Below are positions 17,751 to 27,011 of a stretch of DNA of 62,136 nt, one piece after another. Below the pieces are notes generated by a model, which saw nothing but the letters and a program-made list of their open reading frames with translations, was not told the DNA's origin and ran no database searches. Source of the stretch: Erythrobacter sp. (GTDB taxonomy: Bacteria > Pseudomonadota > Alphaproteobacteria > Sphingomonadales > Sphingomonadaceae); NCBI GenBank assembly GCA_024642335.1, contig JAHEBH010000009.1, forward strand, positions 1-62,136. The letters run 5' to 3'. Each line of letters starts with the position of its first letter. Position 1 is the stretch's first letter. Position numbers and translations under genes: made by a program.

Positions 17751-20744
17751 ATGGTTGCTTTGAACACAGGCAAGCTGCGCCTTGGCGCCAGCAGTGCCGC
17801 ATTGGCGTTCTCGCTGGTTGCTGGAATGGCAAGCCCTGCGCTGGCGCAGGGCCAGTCGGAGGCAGAAGATGCAGACGCTGCGATCGTGGTCACCGGTACG
17901 CGCATCAAGCGCGATGGTTTCAACGAGCCGACCCCGGCCACGGTCCTCGACATGCAGACGATGCAGGATCTGGGTATCGTCAATGCTAGCGATATTGTCG
18001 AACTGATTCCGCAGAACAGCTCGTTCCAGTCCGATGCAACTGCAGGTATCACCGCGGGCCCCAATGTGGGTGCCAGTTTCGCCAACCTGCGCGGCCTCAA
18101 CCCCAGCAACGGCACACGGACGCTGACGCTGGTCAATTCGCGCCGCTTCGTGCCGACTTCGACTGGCGGCGCAGTTGACCTCAACCTCATCCCCACGGCG
18201 ATGATCCAGCGGGTCGAGACGGTAACGGGCGGCGCTTCGGCGGCCTATGGTTCCGATGCCATCGCCGGCGTCGTGAACATCATACTCGACACCGATCTCG
18301 AAGGCTTTCGCGCGCAGGCCGATTTCGGGCAGACCTTTCGCGGCGATGGAGAAGGCTATCACGGATCGCTCGTCTACGGCACGTCGCTGGGCGAACGCGG
18401 CCACCTCGTGGTCGGCGGCGAGTATGAAAAGAAGGAAGGGATTGGCGATTGTTCCGAAGTGCGCCTGTGGTGCGCCGTCGGGTGGGATCGCTTCACCAAT
18501 GCCAACAACATCCAGCCTGATGGTTCGCCTTCCGGCTTCAACGTGCCGGGATCGCCGGGCTACGGCCTGCCCAACTACGTGATCGCGCCTGATTCCAAGC
18601 AGGCCTATAACGATGCGCGCGGCGCCCTGCGCAACCGCTCGCCTGCTCCGCTTGCAGCGCGCAACCACCGCTTCACCGACGATGGCACCGGTATCCTCGA
18701 TTTCGATCCCGGCCAGTTCATCGCCAGCCATACTTTCGGTCCGCGCATGGGCGGCGATGGTGAATCCACCTATGCGGATTCGGACATCCAGACCCCGCTC
18801 GAACGGTGGGTTGGCTATGTCTACGCCGATTACGAGCTGACCGAGAGCCTGACAGGCTATGTCGAGGTGACCTATGCAAATCGCCTCGCGTCGAACAGTG
18901 GCCAGACCGCAGGACCGCGCTCTACATTCTTTGTGAGGCCCGACAATGCCTACCTGCCCGCCGAACTGGTGACATTGCTCAACGGCAGTTCTTTCAGCCT
19001 CGGCAAGGACGTCGATGATCAGATTCCCGCATTCAACAAGGCGCGCGCCAAGGTCTGGCGTGCGGTCGCCGGGCTCAATGGCGAAATCGGCAGCAACTGG
19101 GAATATGACGTCTATTACCAGTATGGCAGCAACAAGCGCCATCAGGACGGTCGCTATTCGCGTGTGAACACCGAATTCCAGCTGGCACTGGACGCAGTGG
19201 ATGAGGGCCGGTTCCGTACCGGAACCCCCAATGGCAATATCGTTTGCCGCGAAACGCTGGCCGCCAACCCCAATCCGCGCGCTGCCGGATGTGTGCCGAT
19301 GAACCTGTTCGGCCTCAACAATCTCACGCAGGCCGCGATTGATTATGCCTATCGTCCGGTGGTTGAAGATTACGACTACACGCAGCAAGTCTTAGCTGCG
19401 GTGATCAGCGGCGATCTGTTCGAAGGCTTCGGTGCCGGGCCGGTCGGCGCGGCAACCGGCGCGGAATATCGCACGGAGGAGGGCGATGTTACGCATGGCA
19501 ACATCCCCAACTACAACGATTACGCCTTCACATACGGGCTCGACTATGCAGGCGAGATCGAGGTGTTCGAAGCCTTCGGCGAGCTGAATGTGCCGGTGTT
19601 CCGCGATTTCGCTCTGGGCGAGTTCTTCGAACTCAACGGTGCCGTTCGCTGGACGCAGAACAAGGCGACCAACACGCTGAGTGACGAGAGCAAGACCAAC
19701 GATGCGGTCAGCTACAAGCTCAGCGGCGTCTGGGACCTTGGCGCCGGTGTGCGTGTGCGTGCCTCACGCTCGCGGGATATTCGTGCGGCAGGCTTCCTGG
19801 AACTGTTCAACCAGAGCGTGCCGACCGAGGAAGGAACCGCTTCGGGTCTGGTGGACAACCCCAATATCCCGGGTTCGCCTCCGATCGGGGACGATCCGAC
19901 GCCGATCCTCAATGGCGGCAGTTTCGCGCTCGCACCCGAAAAGGCCGATACGACCACGGCGGGTGTGGTGTTCCAGCCCGACTTCATCCCCGGCCTGCGA
20001 CTGTCGGCAGACTGGTACCAGATTGCGCTCAAGGATGCGGTGACGACGCTTACCGCTCAGGCGATCATCAACACCTGTTTCGATGATGGCGTGACCTTCT
20101 GCGACCGTATCACTTTCGCTTCTCCCACCAACATCACCTTTGTCGATGCGCGGCAAGTGAACCTGGCGAGCCGCACGGTGCGCGGTTTCGACTTCGAAGT
20201 CGCCTATGCCATGGGGCTTGATGAAATCTTCGAGAAGGCTGGTGGCGATCTCAGCTTCCGCTTGCTGGCGAACAATCAGTACAGCTTCAATGTCGACGGT
20301 ACCGATTTTGCCGGCCAGTCCGGCCCGGTTTTCGACGGGGGCGACTTCAACCCTGCGCCTGACTGGATCTTCAATGGCTTCCTCAGCTATGACAATGGCG
20401 GGTTCAACACCACGCTGAGCGTGCGCAAGATCGGCAGCGGCGTCTACAACGTGAACTACATTGGCCCTGAAGACGCAGGATACGATCCCACGCTGGCCAA
20501 TTCGGTGACCACCAACCGCGTCGAAGGACGGACGTATTTCGGCCTCGCGATGTCCTATGAAATCCCCATGGGTCATGGCGATCAGCATGTCGAAGTGTTC
20601 GGCGCGATCGACAATCTGTTCGACAGCAAGCCTCCGGTTGCACCGGGCGGCGGCGGGGGCGGTGGCTCCAACTATCCGACCAACCCGGTCTATTTCGATA
20701 CCTTCGGCTCGCGCATCCGCATGGGTGTACGCGCCAGCTTCTGA
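17751..20744 (+). CDS. TonB-dependent outer-membrane receptor
   Basis: GGAGG lies five bases before the ATG at 17751, which gives 997 residues. A signal peptide ends at 'SPALAQ'. 'AIVVTGTRIKRDGF' is a TonB box and start of the plug; 'GGASAAYGSDAIAGVVNIIL' is the plug signature. The rest is a 22-strand barrel, ending in the typical terminal Phe ('RMGVRASF'). The size and sequence style match receptors abundant in Sphingomonadales that import oligosaccharides or aromatic compounds rather than siderophores. It is the last gene of the plus-strand run and is followed by a strong terminator, so it is probably co-regulated with the binding lipoprotein, SnoaL protein and amidohydrolase upstream. Confidence 0.95.
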   Translation: MVALNTGKLRLGASSAALAFSLVAGMASPALAQGQSEAEDADAAIVVTGTRIKRDGFNEPTPATVLDMQTMQDLGIVNASDIVELIPQNSSFQSDATAGITAGPNVGASFANLRGLNPSNGTRTLTLVNSRRFVPTSTGGAVDLNLIPTAMIQRVETVTGGASAAYGSDAIAGVVNIILDTDLEGFRAQADFGQTFRGDGEGYHGSLVYGTSLGERGHLVVGGEYEKKEGIGDCSEVRLWCAVGWDRFTNANNIQPDGSPSGFNVPGSPGYGLPNYVIAPDSKQAYNDARGALRNRSPAPLAARNHRFTDDGTGILDFDPGQFIASHTFGPRMGGDGESTYADSDIQTPLERWVGYVYADYELTESLTGYVEVTYANRLASNSGQTAGPRSTFFVRPDNAYLPAELVTLLNGSSFSLGKDVDDQIPAFNKARAKVWRAVAGLNGEIGSNWEYDVYYQYGSNKRHQDGRYSRVNTEFQLALDAVDEGRFRTGTPNGNIVCRETLAANPNPRAAGCVPMNLFGLNNLTQAAIDYAYRPVVEDYDYTQQVLAAVISGDLFEGFGAGPVGAATGAEYRTEEGDVTHGNIPNYNDYAFTYGLDYAGEIEVFEAFGELNVPVFRDFALGEFFELNGAVRWTQNKATNTLSDESKTNDAVSYKLSGVWDLGAGVRVRASRSRDIRAAGFLELFNQSVPTEEGTASGLVDNPNIPGSPPIGDDPTPILNGGSFALAPEKADTTTAGVVFQPDFIPGLRLSADWYQIALKDAVTTLTAQAIINTCFDDGVTFCDRITFASPTNITFVDARQVNLASRTVRGFDFEVAYAMGLDEIFEKAGGDLSFRLLANNQYSFNVDGTDFAGQSGPVFDGGDFNPAPDWIFNGFLSYDNGGFNTTLSVRKIGSGVYNVNYIGPEDAGYDPTLANSVTTNRVEGRTYFGLAMSYEIPMGHGDQHVEVFGAIDNLFDSKPPVAPGGGGGGGSNYPTNPVYFDTFGSRIRMGVRASF

Positions 20745-20780
20745 ACTTTCGGAAGGGATCCTCCCCATCCGTACAAACTG

Positions 20781-20813
20781 GCCGGCTCCTCCTCCCCGGG
20801 GAGCCGGCTTTTT
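20781..20813 (+). terminator. Rho-independent terminator after the TonB receptor
   Basis: GCCGGCTCC (20781-20789) pairs perfectly with GGAGCCGGC (20800-20808), followed by TTTTTCTTTTT. It lies 36 bases past the receptor stop. Confidence 0.87.
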
Positions 20814-20903
20814 CTTTTTCGACCTGACTGCGCACGGATGTGCCCACCGGGGAGACGCGTCGCCTCCGGCTGTGTGTGAGACTGCCTGTCGTGACAGGAA
20901 CGG

Positions 20904-21839
20904 TTAGAAGTTGACCTGGTTGCCGCCCTTGAGGCCCAGAATCTCGCGCGCTTCGGAAGGGGTCGCCACTTCGCGGCCCAGTGCTTCTATGATCCCGCGA
21001 AGCTTGGTGACCTGCTGCGCATTGCTGGTCGCCAGTTCACCCTTGTCGATGAACAGGCTGTCTTCCAGACCCACGCGGGCATGGCCGCCCAGCAGTACCG
21101 ACTGGGTACAGAAGTCCATCTGGTGGCGGCCGGCGGCAAAGGCGGAGAAGATGTAGTCATCGCCAAACAGGCTGTCCGCCATGCTCACCATATGCGCCAT
21201 ATTGCGCACGTCCGCGCCAACGCCGCCGAGGATGCCGAAGATCCCCTGCACCATGAAGGGTGGGTCGATCAGGCCCTTGTTAGCGAAATGGGCAAGCGTG
21301 TAGAGGTGCCCGATATCGTAGCATTCGAATTCGAATTTGGTGCCGAACTCGCGCCCGACCTCGAGCATGATCCGCTCGATATAGGCGTTGTCATTGTACA
21401 TGATCCGGCCGCGACTGGTCTCGACATATTCGCGTTCCCACGCGAGTTGCCAGCTTTCCACGCGCTTGCCGGCAGCCGAGAAGTCGAAGATCAGCGGCCC
21501 CATGTTGAGCGAACAGATTTCCGGCTGGGCAGCCTTGGCGCCTTCGAGCCGGTCGTCCAGCGTCATCATCGCGCTGCCTCCGGTGGAGATGTTGATGACA
21601 GCGTCCGTGCTCTGCTTGATGCGCGGCATGAAGCGCATGAAATCCGCCGCCTTGGGGCTGGGGCTGCCGTCTGCCTCATTGCGGGCATGGAGGTGCAGGA
21701 TCGTCGCCCCGGCTTCCGCCGCCCCGATCGCGGCCTCGGCTATTTGATTGGCGGTCACCGGGAGGTGCGGCGACATGGAGGGTGTGTGGATAGAGCCCGT
21801 GGGCGCGCAGGTAATGATAACCTTCTTGGTCTTGCGCAT
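20904..21839 (-). CDS. BKACE-family beta-keto acid cleavage enzyme (DUF849)
   Basis: The 311-residue product has the normal length for the family. 'KKVIITCAPTGSIHTP' is the family N-terminus, 'GATILHLHAR' contains the zinc-binding HxH, and 'VINISTGG', 'SLNMGP', 'FGDDYIFSAFAAGRHQMDF' and 'GGHARVGLEDSLF' are the other conserved segments. BKACE enzymes condense a beta-keto acid with acetyl-CoA to yield acetoacetate and a new CoA ester; specificity varies widely. It lies 41 bases after the aldehyde dehydrogenase start region on the same strand and probably shares its transcript, giving a small catabolic module. Confidence 0.9.
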   Translation of the reverse strand: MRKTKKVIITCAPTGSIHTPSMSPHLPVTANQIAEAAIGAAEAGATILHLHARNEADGSPSPKAADFMRFMPRIKQSTDAVINISTGGSAMMTLDDRLEGAKAAQPEICSLNMGPLIFDFSAAGKRVESWQLAWEREYVETSRGRIMYNDNAYIERIMLEVGREFGTKFEFECYDIGHLYTLAHFANKGLIDPPFMVQGIFGILGGVGADVRNMAHMVSMADSLFGDDYIFSAFAAGRHQMDFCTQSVLLGGHARVGLEDSLFIDKGELATSNAQQVTKLRGIIEALGREVATPSEAREILGLKGGNQVNF

Positions 21840-21880
21840 TTGCCCTGTCCTCTCCTGCCTGCCTGATGCTGTTTCAGGGC

Positions 21881-23338
21881 CTAAAGGCCCGCGTGGCAGA
21901 TATACTTGCGGTTAAGATATTCCTCGATCCCGTGGTGTGATCCTTCCTTGCCCACGCCCGACATCTTGACCCCGCCGAACGGGGCGTAGGCTGTCGAGAT
22001 CAGGCCCGTGTTGATGCCCACCATACCCGATTCCAGCTGGCGCGAAACATGCGCGATCGTGGCCGGATCGCTCGAACACAGATAGGCGGCGAGGCCGAAT
22101 GGCGTATCATTGGCCAGCGCGATGCCTTTCTCGATGGTGTCGAAGGCGATCACCCCTGCCAGCGGACCAAAGGTCTCCTCATGCGCCAGTTTGGCATCGG
22201 CAGGCAGGCCAGCGACGAGGGTGGGCGGTGAGAGGCGACCACCGGGAGATGCGCCACCTGCCAGCAATTCGCCGCCCCGCGCCAGCGCGTCCTCGCGGTG
22301 TTCGTCCACCTTGCGCACCGCGTCATCATCGATCAGCGGGCCGATATCGCTGGCGTCACTGAAGCCGTCGCCTGCCTTCATCGCCTTCACCCTTTCGGCA
22401 AATGCGGAAAGGAAACGGTCGTGAATGCCGGACTGGACGTATATCCGGTTAGCGGCAATGCAGCTCTGCCCGCCATTGCGAAATTTGGCGACCATCGCCG
22501 TTTCGATGGCGGTCTGCAGATCGGCATCGTCGAATACCAGCAGCGGTGCGTTGCCGCCCAACTCCATGCTGATCCGCTTCATCGTAGCTGCGCATTGCCG
22601 GGCCAGCATGACGCCCACTTCGGTCGAACCGGTGAAGCTCAGCTTGCGCACCATGGGGCTGCTTGTCAGCACCTTGCCGATCTCGCCTGATGGGCCGGTC
22701 ACGATGTTGAAGACACCGGCTGGTACGCCCGCTTCCTGCCCTAGCTTGGCAAAGGCGAGCGCGGTCAGCGGTGTCATCGCGGCGGGCTTTGCCACCATCG
22801 TGCATCCGGCGGCAAGCGCTGGCGCCACCTTGCGGGTCAGCATCGCCAGCGGGAAGTTCCAGGGCGTGATTGCTGCTGCAACGCCCAGCGGCTCGGGCTC
22901 TGCCAGCAGCCTGCGTCCGGTCACGGGAGCAGGGATCGTCTCCCCCAGCACGCGCACCGCCTCATCGGCATAGAATTCCATGAACTGGTTGGCATAGCCG
23001 ACTTCGCCATAGGCTTCGCGGATATGCTTGCCATTCTCGCGTGTGATCAGCCGTGCGATGTCGTCCTGGTGCGCGATCAGCAGATCGAGCCAGCGGCGCA
23101 GGATGGCCGCGCGCTCTTTCGCCGGGCGTGCGGCCCAGGCCGGGAAGGCTGAATTCGCGGCATCGACGGCCGCCTGTGTCTCGCGCTCGCCGACAGAGGT
23201 GACTTCGGCAATCAGGTCCTGCGTAAAAGGGTCGTCGACAGCAATCGGAACATTGCTGCCTTCGATCCATTTGCCGTTCACGAGGTTCTGCGTAACCAGC
23301 AGAGCATCTTCGTCGAGTTTGCCTCGCATGTAGATCAT
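21881..23338 (-). CDS. Succinate-semialdehyde dehydrogenase-type aldehyde dehydrogenase
   Basis: The ATG at 23338 is chosen over an ORF extension to 23446, which would run back into the upstream SnoaL gene; it gives 485 residues, the usual GabD length. 'ITPWNFPLAMLTRKVAPALA' and 'FTGSTEVG' form the NAD(P) site, 'SMELGGNAPLL' carries the general-base Glu, and 'GGQSCIAANR' the catalytic Cys (about residue 293). The tail 'KMSGVGKEGSHHGIEEYL' is characteristic of succinate-semialdehyde dehydrogenases. It oxidises a semialdehyde to its acid; succinic semialdehyde is likely but not certain. It starts 16 bases after the SnoaL gene stop. Confidence 0.9.
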   Translation of the reverse strand: MIYMRGKLDEDALLVTQNLVNGKWIEGSNVPIAVDDPFTQDLIAEVTSVGERETQAAVDAANSAFPAWAARPAKERAAILRRWLDLLIAHQDDIARLITRENGKHIREAYGEVGYANQFMEFYADEAVRVLGETIPAPVTGRRLLAEPEPLGVAAAITPWNFPLAMLTRKVAPALAAGCTMVAKPAAMTPLTALAFAKLGQEAGVPAGVFNIVTGPSGEIGKVLTSSPMVRKLSFTGSTEVGVMLARQCAATMKRISMELGGNAPLLVFDDADLQTAIETAMVAKFRNGGQSCIAANRIYVQSGIHDRFLSAFAERVKAMKAGDGFSDASDIGPLIDDDAVRKVDEHREDALARGGELLAGGASPGGRLSPPTLVAGLPADAKLAHEETFGPLAGVIAFDTIEKGIALANDTPFGLAAYLCSSDPATIAHVSRQLESGMVGINTGLISTAYAPFGGVKMSGVGKEGSHHGIEEYLNRKYICHAGL

Positions 23339-23354
23339 CGTTGCCAAGTCGGGC

Positions 23355-23816
23355 CTACTTGTCGTCGTCGAGTTTGGGGTTGGTGATTGGCGTGTCGCTC
23401 TCGAACAGATGTTCGAAACGGCGGTTGGTGCACAGCCACCGGCCACCTTCGTCCCGCACGAACCGGTCCGTCGCCAGGGATATCGTCACCGGGACATGGC
23501 TGGGCAGGGGGCGCACGCCATCCTTGGCGTAAAGGAACAGGAAATTGGTTGCTTCCGCAGTGTCGGTCCCGGTGAACCGGGCACGAAAATTGGTGAAGGA
23601 ATGCACTGACAGGCGATCGCCGCGTTCGCGGCGCCAGTCATAGAACTGCTGAATCTTGTCGCGCCCAAGATAGGATGCAAACTGGCCGTGGAATTCGGCA
23701 TCTTCAGTATAGAAACGGCTGGCATCCGCGCCGCCGTTGAAATCGATTTCGTGCCAGTAATCGGCAAGCTGCAGAGCCAGTTCCTGGTTGAGTTCCAGCA
23801 CGTCCTTGCGATTCAT
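23355..23816 (-). CDS. Single-domain SnoaL-like (NTF2-fold) protein
   Basis: The 153-residue product is one NTF2-fold domain. The opening helix has 'LALQLADYWHEIDFNGGADASRFY', then 'DAEFHGQF', 'YLGRDKIQQFYDWR' and the barrel strands 'SVHSFTNFRARF' and 'TNFLFLYAK'. The pattern is that of SnoaL-like hydrolases/isomerases or ring-hydroxylating dioxygenase beta subunits, but no alpha subunit is nearby. No signal peptide, unlike the two triple-domain paralogues. It is the first gene of the SnoaL-aldehyde dehydrogenase-BKACE unit and lies downstream of the AraC gene, which probably controls it. Confidence 0.8.
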   Translation of the reverse strand: MNRKDVLELNQELALQLADYWHEIDFNGGADASRFYTEDAEFHGQFASYLGRDKIQQFYDWRRERGDRLSVHSFTNFRARFTGTDTAEATNFLFLYAKDGVRPLPSHVPVTISLATDRFVRDEGGRWLCTNRRFEHLFESDTPITNPKLDDDK

Positions 23817-23930
23817 CGGAATTTCCCTTCAGTGTCCCGCTGGCAGACACGCAGGAATGTGGCTTGTCTGCCAAGGCAGAGCAAGTTGTCCAAAGCGGAA
23901 TGAAGGCGAATTGTCGGGCCGAAATGGCCC

Positions 23931-24884
23931 TCAGGGGAGCATGTTGCGCCGATAATCGCGCGGCGGGACGCCATATTGCTCGTGGAAGGTGCGGGTAAAA
24001 TGCGCGGCGCTGTTGAAGCCCCAGGCAAAGGCAATTTCCGTCAGTGTGTGTCCGGCCCAGCTGGGGTTGGCAATTTGCTTGGCGCATTCTTCCAGCCGCC
24101 GACGGATGATATAGGCCGATACCTTCTCTCCGGTCCGCGCAAAGATGGTGCGCAGGTAACGCGGCGAAATGCGCAGTCCCTTGGCCACGCTTGCCGGAGA
24201 GAGCTCGGGATCGCGCAGGTTCTCCTCGATATAGCGAACCACCTCGGCATGGCGGCCACCCAGCACGGCGGAGACTTCGGGCGTCGTCTCGAAACCGATG
24301 GCATAGGACATTGACAGCATTTCCAGCAGGTGCTGGGCAAAGCGGGCATCATAGGCCGAGGTGAAGCCCGTTTCGAGCTGGGCGTTGAGCTGCTCGACCA
24401 TGGCGGACATGGTGCTGGTGAGCCCGACTTCCTTGCGCAGGTGAAGGCCGCAAAATTTCTCGGGAGTGGGGAGGTGCTTGCGCAGCGTCGTCGCGTCGAC
24501 ACGCAGCATGATGACCGTGCTGCCATCCTCCACCGTGAAGCTGTGCGGTGCGGCACTGTCACAAAGTGCGAAATCGCCTGCAGTCATTTGCGCTTCCTGC
24601 CCGCAGTGCGACAGCACGCTGCTTCCGCGTGCCTGCATCAGGAAGGAATAGAGCCGCGGTGCGCCGGGCACGATATGCCTGCGCGTACGCAGGATATTGG
24701 TGCGATTAGTCGACATGCGCGCAAACTGGACCGGGCCGAGTTTGCCCAGGCTCAGCCGCGCGGCAAAGTCCAGACCGCTGGCGGGCGTGAATTCGACATT
24801 ATTGAGCTGGCGCGAATAGAGAGCGTTCCATGCGCTTGTCCTGCTCTCTTCGGGCAGGGCGTCCGAGCTGTAAGACTGCATCAA
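23931..24884 (-). CDS. AraC-family transcriptional regulator
   Basis: The product has 317 residues. The C-terminal 100 residues are two helix-turn-helix motifs: 'SPASVAKGLRISPRYLRTIF' and 'TLTEIAFAWGFNSAAHFTRTF', closing with 'YGVPPRDYRRN'. The N-terminal 190 residues resemble the AraC_binding_2 (cupin-like) sensor of FeaR/AraC-type activators ('GDFALCDSAAPHSF'). Similar regulators activate catabolic genes for aromatic amines, aldehydes or alkanes. Its position between the SnoaL-dehydrogenase-BKACE unit and the ADH-MFS-SDR operon suggests it controls one or both. Confidence 0.92.
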   Translation of the reverse strand: MMQSYSSDALPEESRTSAWNALYSRQLNNVEFTPASGLDFAARLSLGKLGPVQFARMSTNRTNILRTRRHIVPGAPRLYSFLMQARGSSVLSHCGQEAQMTAGDFALCDSAAPHSFTVEDGSTVIMLRVDATTLRKHLPTPEKFCGLHLRKEVGLTSTMSAMVEQLNAQLETGFTSAYDARFAQHLLEMLSMSYAIGFETTPEVSAVLGGRHAEVVRYIEENLRDPELSPASVAKGLRISPRYLRTIFARTGEKVSAYIIRRRLEECAKQIANPSWAGHTLTEIAFAWGFNSAAHFTRTFHEQYGVPPRDYRRNMLP

Positions 24885-24975
24885 TGTTGTTCTCTCCCAG
24901 ACCCGAATTCGCGTTCCGGTCTTGTTTTGCTCTTCCGTCTTTATACCGGAAGATACCTAACTCCAACTGAATGTT

Positions 24976-25713
24976 CTAAGCGCCTCCAGCAACGGCCAAA
25001 TTAGCACCGGTGATATAGGAGGCATCTTCCGAAGCCAGGAAAATTGCGGCCGCAGCAATCTCCTCAGGCTCACCGACGCGCCCCATCGCAACCAGGTTCG
25101 CGGCTGCCTGCTGCCGTTCGGGAGAGAGCATTTCGGTCGCCACAGGCCCCGGAGACACGCAGTTCACCCTGATCCCTTCCTGGGCAACTTCCCTTGCGAG
25201 ACCGATCGAAAGGCTGTTCACGCCGCCCTTGCTGGCTGCATACCAGACGTGGAAATTGGCCGATCCGCGGTCCGCCGCGCGCGAAGAGATAAAGGTGATC
25301 GAACCGCCTTTGCCGCCGCGGTCGGTCGACATGCGGCGTACGGCTTCACGCGCACAGAGTATGGCACCTGTCAGGTTGACTTCGATGGTCGCGCGCAAGG
25401 CTTCGGTAGAGGCATCGACCAGTTTGGACTCGCCGCCGGTGATCCCGCTCGAATAGACGACTGCATTGAGCGTGCCGAGTGAGGTGGCTTCATCGAAAAG
25501 CGCGGCAATATCGGCTTCGTTGGCGACATCGCAGTGCAGCGCCCTGGCATTTCCGCCGGCGCCCTCAATTTCGGCAACAACGCCCTGGGCGGCAGCTGCA
25601 CCGCTGGCATAGGTCAGCAGGACGAAATGGCCGCGCTGCGCCGCCAGTTTCGCAGTCGCCGCGCCGATGCCCCGGCTGCCGCCGATCACGACCATGATCT
25701 TGCCATTGCTCAT
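24976..25713 (-). CDS. Short-chain dehydrogenase/reductase
   Basis: The 245-residue classical SDR has the cofactor motif 'GGSRGIG' (residues 11-17), 'NVNLTG'-like 'EVNLTGA', catalytic Ser in 'ITFISSRAA', and the 'YAASK' active site (Tyr158, Lys162). The C-terminus 'DASYITGANLAVAGG' is typical. It oxidises an alcohol or reduces a ketone with NAD(P)H; the substrate is unknown. Its ATG overlaps the stop of the MFS gene (ATGA), making it the last gene of the ADH-MFS-SDR operon. Confidence 0.92.
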   Translation of the reverse strand: MSNGKIMVVIGGSRGIGAATAKLAAQRGHFVLLTYASGAAAAQGVVAEIEGAGGNARALHCDVANEADIAALFDEATSLGTLNAVVYSSGITGGESKLVDASTEALRATIEVNLTGAILCAREAVRRMSTDRGGKGGSITFISSRAADRGSANFHVWYAASKGGVNSLSIGLAREVAQEGIRVNCVSPGPVATEMLSPERQQAAANLVAMGRVGEPEEIAAAAIFLASEDASYITGANLAVAGGA

Positions 25714-27011
25714 GCGGTAGCATCCTTTTCGCCGAGATCCTCGACGGACAGCAAAGCGCGTCCGGCGGTTTCTGGCAAGAGCAGCGTGGGCAGCAGGGCG
25801 CAGCCGATGCCGACAATTCCCAGCGTCGCCATCGCTGCGCTCAGCGGCATCAACGTGGCGACCAGCGGCACGCCAAGGATGAACAGTGCCGCGCCGGCGC
25901 GGCCCGAATTATAGGCGAATGCCTGGCCGGACCCGCGCATTTCGGTGGGGAAGAGCTCGGTGAAATAGGGACCGAAGCTGGCATACATGCCGAACTGGAA
26001 GAAGCCGTAGACCATGCCGATGGGGACGAGCAGCCACAGGTTCGCGCCCCACGGTCCGAACAAATAGACCGAAGCCATCACCAGGAAGCCCAGGCCAAAG
26101 ATGCGGAACACGGTCCGCCGTCCCGCCAGATCGCTGATATAACTATTGGTGATGCAGCCGAAAAAGCCGCCGATGCTGTTGATCAGCACCAGATAGCCTG
26201 CCGTCGATTGCGCCAGTCCGCGTTCGGTCGTCATGAAGGTGGTGAGGTAATTGGCGACCGAATAGGCCGCTCCTTGCACACCCAGGGAGAGCATGGAAGC
26301 GAGCAGGGTGATCCACAGCACCTTGGGCGTGAAGATCGCGCCAAGGCCGGTCTTGCGGTTTTCCGCTTGCTGCTTCGCCTTGGCCTGCTTGTAGACATCC
26401 GCATCGTCCGATCCGCGACGGATGAAAAAGATCAGCAACGCAGGCGCAAGACCGGCCCAGAAGGCGATCCGCCAGCCAAGATCGGGATCGAAGCTTGCTG
26501 CAACCGGCCCCGCCATCAGCGCGGCAATGCCCGAGCCTATGGGAGCGCCTGACTGCACTGCGCCCAGCGCCTTGCCGCGATGTTTGGGATTGATCATCTC
26601 GCCCAGCAGCACCGCCCCCACCGCCCATTCGGCACCAAAGCCGATGCCGTGCAGCACGCGGATCACCAGCATCTGCTCGTAGGTCTGGGCAAAGCCGGAA
26701 AGGAAGGAGAAGACGGAGAACCACAAAATGGTGATAACCAGAATGCGCGCGCGCCCGAAACGGTCGCACAGCCATCCACCCAGCCATCCCCCGATCGCCG
26801 CCGCGAAGTAACTGGCGCTGGCGATGGAGCCCGCCTCTGTCAGCGTAATGCCGAGTGAGGTGATCAGCAGCGGGATGAGATATTGATAGACCTGCGCGTC
26901 GGCAGCATCCATCACCCAGCCGCCGAACACTGTCCAGAAGACGCGCCGTGTCTTGCGGTTCGCCTCGCGGTACCAGCCGAACAGGCTGCGGTCCTGCGTT
27001 TCACTTGTCAT
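25710..27011 (-). CDS. Major facilitator superfamily transporter
   Basis: The 433-residue product has about 12 hydrophobic helices. 'GGWLCDRFGRARIL' between helices 2 and 3 is the MFS signature, and 'GIGFGAEWAVGAVLLGE' in helix 4 is typical of metabolite:proton symporters for carboxylates, aromatic acids or sialate. A second signature-like loop, 'SDLAGRRTVFR', lies between helices 8 and 9. It probably brings the pathway substrate across the inner membrane, complementing the outer-membrane receptor. It overlaps both neighbours by four bases (ATGA). Confidence 0.92.
   Translation of the reverse strand: MTSETQDRSLFGWYREANRKTRRVFWTVFGGWVMDAADAQVYQYLIPLLITSLGITLTEAGSIASASYFAAAIGGWLGGWLCDRFGRARILVITILWFSVFSFLSGFAQTYEQMLVIRVLHGIGFGAEWAVGAVLLGEMINPKHRGKALGAVQSGAPIGSGIAALMAGPVAASFDPDLGWRIAFWAGLAPALLIFFIRRGSDDADVYKQAKAKQQAENRKTGLGAIFTPKVLWITLLASMLSLGVQGAAYSVANYLTTFMTTERGLAQSTAGYLVLINSIGGFFGCITNSYISDLAGRRTVFRIFGLGFLVMASVYLFGPWGANLWLLVPIGMVYGFFQFGMYASFGPYFTELFPTEMRGSGQAFAYNSGRAGAALFILGVPLVATLMPLSAAMATLGIVGIGCALLPTLLLPETAGRALLSVEDLGEKDATA

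Noticed and set aside
17586-19388. 600-codon open frame on the minus strand opposite the TonB receptor
   Set aside because: It is a GC-rich antisense shadow of a clear receptor gene, with His/Arg/Gly-biased composition and no family motif.
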